Assembly (NCBI RefSeq): GCF_011305535.1
Contig: NZ_CP049905.1
Span: 248,001-312,000, forward strand
DNA from: Diaphorobacter sp. HDW4B
GTDB taxonomy: Bacteria; Pseudomonadota; Gammaproteobacteria; Burkholderiales; Burkholderiaceae_C
Length of the DNA stretch: 64,000 nt
Direction: 5' to 3'
In this document: positions 18,556 to 29,284 of the stretch, piece after piece
Layout: each line of letters opens with the position of its first letter
Position numbering within the stretch: the first letter of the stretch is position 1
Made by a program: the position numbers and the translations under genes
Notes under the pieces: generated by a model
The model's input: only the letters and a program-made list of their open reading frames with translations
What the model was told of the DNA's origin: nothing
Databases searched by the model: none

Positions 18556-18817
18556 AGGTGTCCATTCCACTGGTGTTGGTCGCGGTACTTGCTGGCTGCG
18601 GTCGATCTGAGTCCCCTCCGCAGACGAACATCCCGACGGTCGAAGAATTGGCCGCTGATCCCAAGCGACTCAAAGAGCTGCGCCAACAGTGCAAGACTGA
18701 TCGTCCCAAGCTGGGCGACGTGCTGTGCAACCGGGTCGCCGAAGCCACGCGCAAGCGGTTCTACGGTGACGGTCAAACCCCCTACACACCGCCGAAAGAA
18801 TTTCCGAAGTTCTGATT
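18322..18817. repeat. Direct repeat copy A (traR 3' end plus eexN)
   Basis: A 496-base segment recurs in the same orientation at 29379-29874 with no length change (constant offset 11057) and about 27 mismatches by eye, roughly 95% identity. The repeats bound the PLP module and the MFS/LysR pair. Confidence 0.9.
18552..18815 (+). CDS. EexN-family entry-exclusion lipoprotein (copy 1)
   Basis: An 87-residue lipoprotein: signal segment with lipobox LAGC (Cys about residue 16), then a short charged helical domain with two further Cys (KELRQQCKTD and DVLCNR). This pattern is the EexN/TrbK-like family that blocks redundant conjugation into a cell already carrying the element. It starts by overlapping the traR stop and has a near-identical second copy at 29609-29872, whose lipobox is LAAC. 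A third, unrelated-looking lipoprotein of the same type lies in the trb operon. Confidence 0.8.
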   Translation: MKVSIPLVLVAVLAGCGRSESPPQTNIPTVEELAADPKRLKELRQQCKTDRPKLGDVLCNRVAEATRKRFYGDGQTPYTPPKEFPKF

Positions 18818-18839
18818 CTGACCAGGAACGGAGCGAGCG

Positions 18840-19091
18840 ACCAGTAAGCACTATGCCATGTTCGATGACGGCATGGTGCTCATGCCTAGTGCAGTGGAAG
18901 CCACCGGTATCGTGACGCGCGACATGCTGCCGCTGTTCGCCATCGTGGCGCCCGCCATGCTGGTGCCCACGCTGCTGCGCACCCGGCTGTATATCGGTAT
19001 CAGCGAGGCGCGGTTTCCTCGGATCGTGCTGGGTCTGCTCACAATCTCGGGCGTGGCGCTGCTGGTGTCTTCCGTGCCGCAGTTGTTGTAG
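18840..19091 (+). pseudogene. 3' fragment of a TauE/SafE-family exporter
   Basis: The frame from about 18840 reads as the C-terminal end of a TauE/SafE-like membrane protein: SAVEATGIVTRDMLP followed by two hydrophobic helices (LFAIVAPAMLVPTLL and IVLGLLTISGVALL) and RLYIGIS between them. The N-terminal three quarters are absent; the sequence upstream is the end of the eexN repeat. The fragment marks the point where the cargo joined the traR-eexN segment. Confidence 0.6.
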
Positions 19092-19172
19092 GCATGAACG
19101 CGATGCTTTGAGCCCGTTTTCGACAGCTCTCGGGATGGACGAGAAGCGTTTTCCCGAGATGGGAGGCCGACA

Positions 19173-20672
19173 TCAGCGGCACAGCGCACGCAGCACGTTC
19201 GCCAGTTTTTTGACGGCAACTTCCAGTTCATGCGGAGCATGGGCGGCGAATCCCATGAGGAAGCCTGCCTTGTGCTTGCTCGACGCATGCAGTGCCGTCA
19301 GCCCCAGCAAGTCGATGCCCGCTCGACGGGCGGACTCCACGGCCTCGCGCTCGGGGATGTCGCGGATGAACACGCACGGCATCTGCATGCCACCGGCGGG
19401 CACCCGAGCTTCCACGAAGTTGGCCAGATGTTCGCGCACCAGCCGCGCCAGCACGTCGCGCCGTTCGGCATAGACGGCGCGCATGGTACGCACATGGGCG
19501 CCGAAGTGGCCGCCCTCGATGAAGCGCGCCAACGTGAGCTGCGGAATCGGCGCGCTGTGCCCATCTAGCAGGGTTCTGGCCACGGTCATCGGGGCCACCA
19601 ACGGCGACGGCAAAACCATGTAGCCGATGCGCAGGCCGGGAAACAGCGATTTGGTGAAGGTGCCGATGTAGATCGTGCGCTCATGCGGATCGAGCCCCTG
19701 CACGCAGGCGGTGGGTTTGCCCGCGTAGTGGAACTCGCTGTCGTAGTCGTCTTCGATGATCCAGCCCTGCTGCGCTCTGGCCCATTCGATGACGGCCAGG
19801 CGCCGGTCCAGCGCCAGCGTCGCCCCGGTGGGGAACTGGTGCGATGGCGTCAGGAACACCGCCCTGGTCGGTTCACCGGGCGCCTTGCTCGCCTCCAGCA
19901 AACGATCTACCCGCAGGCCGTCCGCATCCAGCGGCACGGGCACGCATTCCAGAGCGGCGGCGTCGAACGCCTTGCGTGCGCCGTGGTACGTGGGGTCTTC
20001 GATGAAGATTCGCTCACCCGCATCAAGCAGCACCGTGGCACACAGGGTCAGGGCCTGCTGCGAACTGGTCAGCACCAGCACGCGATCGGGCGTGGCGCGC
20101 GCCCCCCGTTCAAGATTGACGTAATCGGCGATGGCGCGCCGCAGCGGCTCCATGCCCTGCGGCGGGCTATGTAGCAGCGCCAGGGTGCCGTATTCCTTCA
20201 ACACCTGCCGCTCCAATCGCTCCCAGGTCTGGAGCGGAAAGCTGCGCGTCTCGGGCACGCCGGGCGCGAACGGCCGTGGTGCCAGGAAGTCGCGCACGCC
20301 GCCGCTGTGGAACATGGCGCTGCCGCGCTGGCTCAGACGCAGTGTGGCCTTGCGATCCACACTGGTTTGCCGAGGTTTGCCGCGTCCCGGTAGGCGCTGC
20401 GCCCGCTCCGAAACGAAGCTGCCGCTGCCCACGCGCCGCTCGATGAAGCCTTCCGCGTGCAGCTGGCTGTAGGCCGACTCGACCGTATCGCGGGACACCC
20501 CCAGGGACTTCGCCAAAGCGCGTGACGCGGGCAATGGTCTGCCCACGTCAAGCACCCCATCAAGGATCAATTGGCGAATGGCCCGCTGCACGCGCGCGTG
20601 CAGAGGCAAGGCGCCATGCGCAGGATCGCCGATCCAGGCTTTGACGGATTCAAGTTGGGCATGCTTGAACAA
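19173..20672 (-). CDS. MocR-type GntR/aminotransferase regulator
   Basis: A 499-residue MocR regulator: an N-terminal GntR winged helix (residues 20-90; PASRALAKSLGVSRDTVESA) fused to a fold-type I aminotransferase-like domain. The PLP-binding Lys is Lys341 in TFTKSLFPG; the cofactor-contacting EDDYDSEF segment is also present. MocR proteins sense PLP or PLP adducts of amino acids and control PLP synthesis or amine metabolism (PdxR, GabR, EnuR). It is divergent from the BenE-YggS-PdxY-aminotransferase-TrpA-GlyA run and is its likely regulator. Length is normal for the family. Confidence 0.9.
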   Translation of the reverse strand: MFKHAQLESVKAWIGDPAHGALPLHARVQRAIRQLILDGVLDVGRPLPASRALAKSLGVSRDTVESAYSQLHAEGFIERRVGSGSFVSERAQRLPGRGKPRQTSVDRKATLRLSQRGSAMFHSGGVRDFLAPRPFAPGVPETRSFPLQTWERLERQVLKEYGTLALLHSPPQGMEPLRRAIADYVNLERGARATPDRVLVLTSSQQALTLCATVLLDAGERIFIEDPTYHGARKAFDAAALECVPVPLDADGLRVDRLLEASKAPGEPTRAVFLTPSHQFPTGATLALDRRLAVIEWARAQQGWIIEDDYDSEFHYAGKPTACVQGLDPHERTIYIGTFTKSLFPGLRIGYMVLPSPLVAPMTVARTLLDGHSAPIPQLTLARFIEGGHFGAHVRTMRAVYAERRDVLARLVREHLANFVEARVPAGGMQMPCVFIRDIPEREAVESARRAGIDLLGLTALHASSKHKAGFLMGFAAHAPHELEVAVKKLANVLRALCR

Positions 20673-20673
20673 T

Positions 20674-20732
20674 TGGCCGGTATCTCTTCATAAAAGTGGC
20701 GGGGAACATCCGGCCATTTTAAATCTATAAAT
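20674..20732. promoter_or_regulatory. Divergent promoter region with TGGCCGG/CCGGCCA arms
   Basis: The 108-base gap between the MocR gene and the transporter gene holds an inverted pair TGGCCGG (20674-20680) and CCGGCCA (20710-20716) separated by 29 bases, followed by a TATAAAT box (20726-20732) oriented for the transporter operon. A widely spaced dyad in the shared promoter is a plausible binding site for the dimeric MocR protein. Confidence 0.45.
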
Positions 20733-20780
20733 ACGTTTCACAAGCCATTCAACCGATTTGTCAGGAGTCACCGTCAAGCC

Positions 20781-22037
20781 ATGTCATCCGTCCCTTCACT
20801 TTCAATCGTTCGCTGGAGCGATCTCACCCATCCCGTTGTAGCCGGCCTGATCTCGGTCATCGTCAACTACGGCGGCACATTCATTCTGGTGTTCCAGGCC
20901 GCCAAGGTCGCGGGCCTGAGCCCGGAGCTGACGGCCTCTTGGGTGTGGTCGATTTCCATCGGCGTGGGAATGACGGGGATCATTCTGAGCTGGCTGACGC
21001 GCGAGCCCATCATTACCGCCTGGTCCACGCCTGCGGCGGCGTTTCTGGTCACGGCGCTGGCAACCACGCCCTATGCCGAAGCCGTGGGGGCCTACCTGAT
21101 TTCAGCAGCGGCATTTGTGTTGCTGGGGCTATCGGGTTGGTTCGAGCGCTTGATCCGGCTGATTCCACCAGGCGTGGCCGCGGGTTTGCTCGCGGGCATC
21201 CTGCTGCAATTCGGTATCAAGGCTTTCGGTGGCATGAGCATTGATCCGGTGCTGGCCGGCTTGCTGATCGTGACTTATGTGGTGCTCAAACGCTTCAGCG
21301 CCCGATATGCCGTCGTCGGCATCCTGGTGTTGGGCCTGCTCTTTCTGCTGATGCAGGATCGAGTGGATCTGTCGGGACTGAGCTTGACGCTCGCCGCCCC
21401 GGTTTTCACCATGCCAGCGTTTTCGCTCAATGCGCTGCTGAGCGTCGCCTTGCCGCTGTTCCTCATCACGCTGACCGGCCAGTACATGCCTGGCATGCTG
21501 GTGCTGCGCAATGACGGGTTCAAGACCAGCGCCAACCCCATCGTCACGGTGACCGGGTTGGGATCGCTGCTGATGGCGCCGTTCGGCTCGCATGCCTTCA
21601 ACATCGCCGCCATCACGGCCGCCATCGCCACGGGCCGGGAGGCGCACGAAGACCCGTCCAAGCGCTGGATCGCGGGTATCGCCGCAGGCGTGTGCTACAT
21701 CCTCGTGGGCGTGTTCGGCGTGACACTGGCCGCTGTCTTCATGGCCTTCCCGGCGACCTTCATCACCACGCTGGCAGGACTGGCGTTGCTGGGCACCATC
21801 GGCGGCAGTCTCGCCACCGCCTTGGCCGACGCGAAGACGCGCGAAGCGTCGCTGATCACCTTTCTGGCCGCAGCAGCCAACATCACGCTGTTGGGCATCG
21901 GTGGTGCGTTTTGGGGTCTGGTCATCGGCTTGGTGGCCCATGCCGTGCTCAATGGCACACTGCCACGCCGTGGGCGGCCGGCCACGGCGGCATCGGCCAC
22001 CGAGCCTGCGATCAAGAGGGAGGGAGCCAATGCCTGA
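20781..22037 (+). CDS. benE: BenE-family (benzoate/H+ symporter-like) transporter
   Basis: A 418-residue inner-membrane protein with about 11-12 hydrophobic helices and BenE-family motifs: GLISVIVNYGGTF at the N-terminus, TAWSTPAAAFL in helix 3 and GSHAFNIAAITAAIATG in the second half. BenE proteins are proton symporters first linked to benzoate, but this one heads an operon of PLP enzymes with no aromatic-ring genes, so the cargo is more likely a B6 vitamer, an amino acid or an aromatic amine. That is inference. Ribosome site CAGGAG precedes the ATG; the stop overlaps the yggS start by 8 bases. Confidence 0.85.
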   Translation: MSSVPSLSIVRWSDLTHPVVAGLISVIVNYGGTFILVFQAAKVAGLSPELTASWVWSISIGVGMTGIILSWLTREPIITAWSTPAAAFLVTALATTPYAEAVGAYLISAAAFVLLGLSGWFERLIRLIPPGVAAGLLAGILLQFGIKAFGGMSIDPVLAGLLIVTYVVLKRFSARYAVVGILVLGLLFLLMQDRVDLSGLSLTLAAPVFTMPAFSLNALLSVALPLFLITLTGQYMPGMLVLRNDGFKTSANPIVTVTGLGSLLMAPFGSHAFNIAAITAAIATGREAHEDPSKRWIAGIAAGVCYILVGVFGVTLAAVFMAFPATFITTLAGLALLGTIGGSLATALADAKTREASLITFLAAAANITLLGIGGAFWGLVIGLVAHAVLNGTLPRRGRPATAASATEPAIKREGANA

Positions 22038-22839
22038 GCCATTGGACACCCAGACCTTTCATGACCAGCATGGCCGTTATCCGCAGGCGGCCACGGTCGA
22101 TGACTTCCGGTACAACCTAGCTGCGGTGCGCGCCCGCATGGACGCCGCCTGCCGCCGTGCCGGGCGCAATTCGGCCGGGGTGCGCCTGCTGCCGGTGAGC
22201 AAGACCAAGCCCGAGGCCAGCCTGCGCCTGGCCTATGCGGCAGGCTGCCGCCTGCTAGGCGAAAACAAGGTGCAGGAAGCCTTCGGCAAATGGGAAGGTC
22301 TGCAGGACCTGGCCGATCTGCACTGGTCGGTCATCGGCCACCTGCAGACCAACAAGGCCAAGCTGGTGGCGCGCTTCGCCACCGAGTTCCAGGCGCTGGA
22401 CAGCCTGCGCGTGGCCGAGGCGCTGGAGCGGCGCCTACAGGCCGAGGGACGATCGCTGGATGTGTTCGTGCAGGTCAACACCTCGGGCGAGGCCAGCAAG
22501 TACGGACTGTCGCCCGAGGAGGTACAGGGCTTCATCGAGAAGTTGCCCGCATTCCCGGCGCTGCGCGTACGCGGGCTGATGACGCTGGCATTGTTTTCCG
22601 GCGAGGCGGAGCGGGTGCGCCAGTGCTTCATCCTCCTGCGCACCTTGCGCGACCAGTTGCGGCAAGACGCGCCAGCAAGCATCGGGCTGGAAGAGCTGTC
22701 CATGGGCATGTCCGGCGACTTCGAGATCGCCATCGAGGAAGGCGCCACCGTGGTGCGCGTCGGGCAGGCCATCTTTGGCGCGCGCGCCATGCCGGACAGC
22801 TACTACTGGCCGACAGAGACAGCGGGGACGCCGCCATGA
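22030..22839 (+). CDS. YggS-family PLP homeostasis protein
   Basis: A 269-residue member of the YggS/PLPBP family, a fold-type III PLP carrier that buffers free PLP and affects amino-acid pools without a known catalytic activity. The PLP lysine lies in LLPVSKTKP, and [34 protein letters not shown] and [11 protein letters not shown] are family hallmarks. It carries about 30 extra residues at the N-terminus relative to short YggS proteins. GGGAG lies just upstream of ATG 22030, inside the transporter's last codons; the stop overlaps pdxY (ATGA). It is a second-copy type, on mobile DNA. Confidence 0.9.
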   Translation: MPEPLDTQTFHDQHGRYPQAATVDDFRYNLAAVRARMDAACRRAGRNSAGVRLLPVSKTKPEASLRLAYAAGCRLLGENKVQEAFGKWEGLQDLADLHWSVIGHLQTNKAKLVARFATEFQALDSLRVAEALERRLQAEGRSLDVFVQVNTSGEASKYGLSPEEVQGFIEKLPAFPALRVRGLMTLALFSGEAERVRQCFILLRTLRDQLRQDAPASIGLEELSMGMSGDFEIAIEEGATVVRVGQAIFGARAMPDSYYWPTETAGTPP

Positions 22840-23790
22840 CCGACACACCGTTTCCTGCCCTGCGGCCATTGCGGCCGGACGTGGTTTCGGTGCAATCGCA
22901 GGTGGTCTATGGCCGCGTGGGCAACAACGTCGCGGTTCCGACCTTGGAGTCCCTGGGCCTGTCGGTGGCAGCGGTACCGACGGTCGTGTTCAGCAACACG
23001 CCGCACTATCCGACGGTGCACGGCGGTGCGCTGCCCATCGAATGGTTCGAGGGTTACTTGCAGGATTTGTCGGCACGCGGCGCGCTGCATGCGCTGCGCG
23101 CCGTTTTGGTCGGCTACCTGGGCAATCCGGGGCAAGCCGAGGTGCTGGCCCGCTGGACGCAGGCCTTGCAGGCCGAGCGCGCGGACCTGCGCGTGGTCAT
23201 CGACCCCGTGATGGGCGATCACGACCACGGCATCTATGTCGATACCGGCATGGCCGACGCCTACCGCCAGCTTTTGCTGCCGCTGGCTCATGGACTGTCA
23301 CCGAACGGCTTCGAGCTGGCGCACCTGACAGGCCGTCCGGTCGATGACATGGAGAGTGTGGTTGCCGCGGCCCGTACCTTGATGACGGGCCGCACTCAAT
23401 GGATCGCGGTGATCAGTGCGGCGCCGGGTACCTGGGCGGACGGAGAGATGCAGGTTGTATTTGTCACCCGCGAGCAAGCGCACGTCATCACGCATGCGCG
23501 CATCGACGCCGTGCCCAAAGGAACCGGTGATCTGTTCAGCGCCGCCCTGACGGGGCATTGGCTCAACGGTGCCACGTTGCCCGAAGCCATTGCCAATGGC
23601 TTGCCAAATGATCGTGCAGGCGCTGCGCCACACCCACAACGCGCGATGCGCCGAATTGGTGCTGCCGAGCCGAGTGGCCAGCCCCCAAGCCAACAGCCAG
23701 ACCCACGCACGCGAACTGGTGCGTATCCGCCAAGCATTTTCCGAATCTCACTGGAGTCACCATTCATGCAACACGTCCCTTCCCACTTGA
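22836..23790 (+). pseudogene. pdxY: Pyridoxal kinase (PdxY-like) with a late frameshift
   Basis: Ribokinase-fold B6 kinase: [11 protein letters not shown] near the N-terminus, VIDPVMGD in the centre and the anion-hole motif [10 protein letters not shown] near residue 230. All catalytic blocks are intact, but around 23598-23599 one G seems to have been inserted. The family-like tail ([20 protein letters not shown], ending at 23790) is in the next frame. In the present frame the sequence becomes Pro/Arg-rich and runs without a stop into the aminotransferase, giving a 723-codon fused frame (22836-25007). Only the last 60 or so residues are altered, so partial activity is possible. A sequencing error is the simplest alternative. 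Confidence 0.8.
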
Positions 23791-25007
23791 TGCGGGCCTA
23801 TGCCCGCCAACCCGTCTCATTCATGCGAGGCAGCGGCGCGCGTCTGTGGGACGCGAACGGCGTGGAGTACCTGGATGCCATTGCGGGTGTCGCCGTCACC
23901 AGCCTGGGCCATGCCCATCCGGAGATTGCCACCGTCATCGCGGAGCAGGCCGGGCTGCTGCTGCACACCTCCAACGTGTTCCGCATCGACTGGCAGGAAC
24001 AACTGGGCGAACGCCTGTGCGCGCTGGCGGGCATGCAGCGGGTCTTCTTTTGCAACTCTGGCGCCGAGGCCAACGAAACCGCACTCAAGCTTGCACGCCT
24101 GCATGGGCACCGCAAGCAGGTGGCGCAACCCCAGATCCTCGTGATGGAGAACGGCTTTCATGGCCGCACCCTGGCCACACTCTCGGCCACCGGCAATCCG
24201 GCGAAGCAGCAAGGCTTTGAGCCTCTGATGCCCGGTTTCCTGCGGGTTCCCTACGACGACATCGAAGCGGTGCGTAGTGCAGCAGACCAATCGCCGGGCA
24301 TCGTTGCGGTGCTGATTGAGCCTGTGCAGGGGGAAGGCGGCATCCGCGTCGCCAGTGCCGATTATTTGCGGCAACTGCGGGCCTTGTGCGATACGCGAGG
24401 CTGGCTGCTGATGATCGACGAGATCCAGGCCGGCATGGGCCGCACCGGCGCGTGGTTCGGGCACCAACATGCGGGCATCACACCCGACGTCATGACCTTG
24501 GCGAAGGCGCTGGGCAACGGCTTTCCGATCGGCGCGTGCCTTGCCCGGGGTGAGGCGGCCGACCTGTTCTCGCCCGGCCAGCACGGATCCACTTTCGGCG
24601 GCAATCCCCTAGCCTGCCGCGTGGGCTGTACCGTGCTCGACATCATGGCGCGGGACGGCATGCCGCAGCGGGCCGCCGTGCTGGGAGCCCGCCTGCTCAC
24701 AGGCCTGCAAAAAGCGCTGGGCAACCACCGGAGCGTCCTTGCGATCCGGGGTCAGGGCCTGATGGCGGGCATCGAGCTGGACAGGAGTTGCAAGGAACTG
24801 GTCGGGCAGGCGTTGGAGGAGCAGCGCTTGCTCATCACGGTGACCCGCGACACCACCATCCGTTTGCTGCCTCCGTTGATCTGCGACGAAGCGCAGATTG
24901 ACGACATCGTGGCGCGTGTCACCCGCTTGCTGTCCTCCGTTCCTGCGTTCAGTCGTACGAACCCTGCGGTGCCTGACGCCGCCTTGCAGGCGGAGTGTGT
25001 GAGGTGA
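23766..25007 (+). CDS. Class III aminotransferase (acetylornithine type)
   Basis: A 413-residue PLP-dependent aminotransferase of the ArgD/ornithine type. Motifs in order: [35 protein letters not shown] (phosphate and cofactor contacts), [32 protein letters not shown] (cofactor Asp), [13 protein letters not shown] (Schiff-base Lys) and [11 protein letters not shown]. It normally uses 2-oxoglutarate/glutamate as amino partner. The ATG at 23766 follows TGGAGT and overlaps the restored pdxY frame by 25 bases. Presence of a dedicated copy with PLP kinase, carrier and SHMT suggests a specialised amino acid rather than arginine synthesis. Confidence 0.88.
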   Translation: MQHVPSHLMRAYARQPVSFMRGSGARLWDANGVEYLDAIAGVAVTSLGHAHPEIATVIAEQAGLLLHTSNVFRIDWQEQLGERLCALAGMQRVFFCNSGAEANETALKLARLHGHRKQVAQPQILVMENGFHGRTLATLSATGNPAKQQGFEPLMPGFLRVPYDDIEAVRSAADQSPGIVAVLIEPVQGEGGIRVASADYLRQLRALCDTRGWLLMIDEIQAGMGRTGAWFGHQHAGITPDVMTLAKALGNGFPIGACLARGEAADLFSPGQHGSTFGGNPLACRVGCTVLDIMARDGMPQRAAVLGARLLTGLQKALGNHRSVLAIRGQGLMAGIELDRSCKELVGQALEEQRLLITVTRDTTIRLLPPLICDEAQIDDIVARVTRLLSSVPAFSRTNPAVPDAALQAECVR

Positions 25008-25879
25008 CTGCGGGTCCGGCCACGCATCGCCTTGCCATCACGTTTGAGCGCTTGTGCGAACGAGGGCGCAAGGCGCTGATTACCCATGTCGTCGCGGGAT
25101 ACCCTTACGCGGACATCGCGCCTGCGTTGATGCATGTGCTGGTGGAGGCCGGAGCCGACGTCATTGAATTGGGCGTGCCGTTCTCCGATCCATCGGCAGA
25201 TGACCCGGCGGTCCAAGCCGCTGGGGAACATGCATTGCGCTCAGGGGTCGGACCACTGCAAGTCCTTGACCAGGTGCGTCAGTTCCGCGAGGCGGATGGC
25301 GCCACGCCCGTGGTGCTGAGGGCTTATACAAACCCCATCGAACGCTACGACCAATTGCGTCAGTCGGGCGCCTTTGCCGAAGACGCGGCCAGCGCGGGCG
25401 TGGATGGTGTGCTGGTGGTCGATTGCCCGCTAGAAGCCCCCGGTGAGTTGGCCGCACAACTGCGCCATTGCGGCCTCGACATGATTCTTCGGTTGGCGTC
25501 ATCCTCTACGGAGCGCCACGTGCGGGTGGTGGCCGAGCGCGCGAGCGGTTACCTCTGCTGCCTATGCGTCAAGGCCCTCACTGGCGACCAGACGCTGGAT
25601 CGGTCCCTGGTGGAGGAAACGCTGGCGCGCATTCGCCGCCATGTGCGCATTCCCGTGGGCATCAACTTCAGCATTCGTGATGCGCATGCCACCCGCGACA
25701 TCGCCCAGAGCGCCGATGCCGTCGTCATCGACGCCTGGCTCATCGAGAGCCTGGCGGAAAAGTCAGCGGCCGAAGCTCTGGCCGCTGCCAGCGATCTCAT
25801 CCGCAGCATCCGCGGGCAACTGGACATGGACATGCGCGAGCTATCCCCAGCAACCCAACCTCAACGAAACCGACGATAG
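25004..25879 (+). CDS. TrpA-like lyase lacking a trpB partner
   Basis: A 291-residue TIM-barrel protein homologous to tryptophan synthase alpha. The catalytic Glu55 ([11 protein letters not shown]) and Asp66 (PSADDP) correspond to Glu49 and Asp60 of the E. coli enzyme. The indoleglycerol-phosphate pocket is different by eye: the GSAIV phosphate loop is DAWLI (243-247), the tyrosine before the GVTG loop is replaced in a Cys-rich [11 protein letters not shown] strand, and GFGIS is GINFS. No trpB is nearby. I infer an aldol-cleaving lyase acting on another, perhaps non-phosphorylated, substrate. GTG 25004 overlaps the aminotransferase stop (GTGA) with GGAG upstream. Confidence 0.78.
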   Translation: MTAGPATHRLAITFERLCERGRKALITHVVAGYPYADIAPALMHVLVEAGADVIELGVPFSDPSADDPAVQAAGEHALRSGVGPLQVLDQVRQFREADGATPVVLRAYTNPIERYDQLRQSGAFAEDAASAGVDGVLVVDCPLEAPGELAAQLRHCGLDMILRLASSSTERHVRVVAERASGYLCCLCVKALTGDQTLDRSLVEETLARIRRHVRIPVGINFSIRDAHATRDIAQSADAVVIDAWLIESLAEKSAAEALAAASDLIRSIRGQLDMDMRELSPATQPQRNRR

Positions 25880-25890
25880 GACACCCCACC

Positions 25891-27162
<1,272 letters not shown>

Positions 27163-27173
27163 CGGCGTTACAG

Positions 27174-28112
27174 ATGGAATTGCGGCACCTGCGTTGCTTC
27201 CTGGCCGTGGCCGAAGAACTCCACTTTGCCCATGCCGCTGAGCGGCTGCATATGGAGCAGTCACCGCTGTCTCGCGCCATCAAGGAGCTAGAAGAAGAAC
27301 TGGGCGTGGTGCTGTTCGCCCGCACCACGCGCAGCACACGGCTGACCCTCGCCGGCAATCTGTTCCTTGAGCATGTGCCGCGTATCTTCACGGCTTTGCA
27401 GCAGGCTCGCGACAGTGTGAAGGCGTCTGCCAATGGCTTTCACGGTCAATTGCGTATCGCACTGTCCGATGGCATGACTCCCTCACGCCTGCCGGCCTTG
27501 TTGGCACTGTGCCGGCAGGAAGAACCTGAAGTGGAAATCCGTCTGTTCGAGGTGCCTTTGGCGCAGCAGCTCAAGGGGCTGCATGAAGACCTGTACGACG
27601 TGGGCCTCGCCCAATCGGCCAACGTGGGCGATGGCATCCTGGCAGTGGAGGCCTGGAGCGATCCGCTGCACGTTGCCTTGCCGGCACGCCATCCCTTGCT
27701 GGCATACAAGCGCATTCCACTCAATGAAGTGCTGCGCTATCCGCTGGTGATGGGCGACCCACAGTTCTGCGAGGGCTACTGCCGGCAGATCGAGCACATC
27801 TTGCGCGTCGCGGATCAGGAGCCGCTGGTCGCCGAAAAGGTCATGTCCTGTGAATTGATGATGGCAATGGTCGCGGCGGGATTGGCGCTGGGACTGGCTG
27901 GTGCCTCGCAGATCGCAGGCGGGCGAGAGCAAGGCATCGTGGCGCGTCCATTGGCCGGGCACGCACCAGTGCTGACGACCTATCTACTGAGGTTGGATAG
28001 GGAGCCGTCCGAGAAGTTGTCGCGGTTTGTCGAAAGAGTCGTTGCGGCTCCATCGAAGGCTCGCTGCCTGGTGTCACGTCGTCCTGACGATAGGGAGGAA
28101 ATTGGAGCATGA
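27174..28112 (+). CDS. TraR-related LysR regulator
   Basis: A 312-residue LysR regulator closely related to the one at 17611-18555: the first 90 residues are nearly identical (EELHFAHAAERLHMEQSPLS) and the effector domain differs at many sites. It starts 11 bases after glyA, and GTTACAG immediately before the ATG recurs upstream of the other traR. Its stop overlaps the start of the MFS gene (ATGA), so the pair is coupled and it probably regulates that exporter and perhaps the PLP module. ATG 27174 is chosen by alignment with the paralogue; the ribosome site is weak. Confidence 0.87.
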   Translation: MELRHLRCFLAVAEELHFAHAAERLHMEQSPLSRAIKELEEELGVVLFARTTRSTRLTLAGNLFLEHVPRIFTALQQARDSVKASANGFHGQLRIALSDGMTPSRLPALLALCRQEEPEVEIRLFEVPLAQQLKGLHEDLYDVGLAQSANVGDGILAVEAWSDPLHVALPARHPLLAYKRIPLNEVLRYPLVMGDPQFCEGYCRQIEHILRVADQEPLVAEKVMSCELMMAMVAAGLALGLAGASQIAGGREQGIVARPLAGHAPVLTTYLLRLDREPSEKLSRFVERVVAAPSKARCLVSRRPDDREEIGA

Positions 28113-29284
28113 AACAAAGCCCAGAGGACAAGCTGATGCCTCTCCTTGCGGCGGGAGCAGGATTGGCTGTTGCCAATACCTACTACAGCCAACCCATGCT
28201 CGCCGAGCTTTCAATTGCATTCGTCACCACGCCTGCCGTCGTGGCCGCAATCCCGATGGCCGCCTTGACGGGCAATACCTTGGGGGTCATTTTTCTTGCG
28301 CCCCTGGGTGACAAATTTGAACGCCGGGCACTGATCGTTCTCACGACGGCTGCACTTGCGTTGGTACTGTTTGGAGCCTCAATGGCGACAACGCTGTGGT
28401 TGCTGATTGCGGCTAGCTTCTTGATCGGCCTGTTCTCTACCGCTGCACAACAAATCGTTCCACTTGCGGTTCACATTGCGCCCATTTCATCCAGAGGCCA
28501 GGTGCTTGGTTTGATCACGGGCGCCATTCTTCTAGGCATTCTGCTGTCAAGAACGATCAGCGGCGGCGTCACGGAATGGTGGGGTTGGCGGGCCATGTTT
28601 CTTGCTGCTGCCGGCGCCATGTTTGCAATGGCGGTCCTCTTTGCATGGCGGTTACCAAAGGTCCATCCGAAAGCAAGTCCGAGTTATGTCGCATTGCTGG
28701 GTTCGCTATGGCTGCTGCTGGCCGAGCATCGGACATTGCGGATCGCTGTCCTCATACAAGCCCTGATCTTCGCAGCCTTTTTGGCCTTCTGGTCGAACCT
28801 TGCGGTGCTGCTTGCCAGTGAGCCTTACCAATTGGGGCCATCAGCGACTGGGATGATGGCAGTGATCGGCGCGGCCGGTGTGGCCGCCGCACCCGCGGCC
28901 GGTCGCCTCGCTGACCGACGCGGCCCCCATGCGGTGATTCGTGCCGGGGCGGCGCTGGTCATCCTCGCGTTCGTCTTACTCATCGCCTTGCCTGGCAGTT
29001 TATGGGCACTTGCTGTGGGCGTATTGCTGATGGACATAGGTGTCCAATCGTCTCAAGTCGCGAACCATTCAAGGGCGCTGGCCCTCGATGCCACGGCGCA
29101 CAGCCGCCTCAACACAGTGTTTATCGCGACGATGCTTCTTGGGGGTTCCATTGGGGCAGGCCTGGGCGGACTCGCGTTCTCCTTTTTCGGATGGAACGGT
29201 ACCTGTGCCGTCGGAGCGGCCACGGCAAGTCTCGCACTGGCGTTCGCAGCAATATGCGGCGAACCCAGCGGAAGTTGTGCATGA
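28109..29284 (+). CDS. MFS transporter (YnfM/exporter type)
   Basis: A 391-residue, 12-helix major facilitator. LAVANTYYSQPMLAELS at the N-terminus and LAPLGDKFERR in loop 2-3 mark the group of small drug/sugar-efflux-like MFS proteins; AGRLADRRGPHAV repeats the signature in the second half. Unlike the MHS permease of the other cargo it is probably an exporter. It is coupled to the LysR gene upstream. About 95 bases after its stop the second traR-eexN copy begins abruptly. Confidence 0.85.
   Translation: MKQSPEDKLMPLLAAGAGLAVANTYYSQPMLAELSIAFVTTPAVVAAIPMAALTGNTLGVIFLAPLGDKFERRALIVLTTAALALVLFGASMATTLWLLIAASFLIGLFSTAAQQIVPLAVHIAPISSRGQVLGLITGAILLGILLSRTISGGVTEWWGWRAMFLAAAGAMFAMAVLFAWRLPKVHPKASPSYVALLGSLWLLLAEHRTLRIAVLIQALIFAAFLAFWSNLAVLLASEPYQLGPSATGMMAVIGAAGVAAAPAAGRLADRRGPHAVIRAGAALVILAFVLLIALPGSLWALAVGVLLMDIGVQSSQVANHSRALALDATAHSRLNTVFIATMLLGGSIGAGLGGLAFSFFGWNGTCAVGAATASLALAFAAICGEPSGSCA

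Noticed and set aside
22290-22835. Upstream extension of the pdxY-aminotransferase frame into yggS
   Set aside because: The upstream part is out of frame with the conserved yggS protein and Arg/Gly-rich; pdxY has its own ATG overlapping the yggS stop.
23598-25007. Reading the pdxY-aminotransferase frame as an evolved fusion protein
   Set aside because: The linker is frameshifted family sequence and the aminotransferase keeps its own start; a mutation or error is the simpler reading, so it is listed as a finding and not as a fusion gene.
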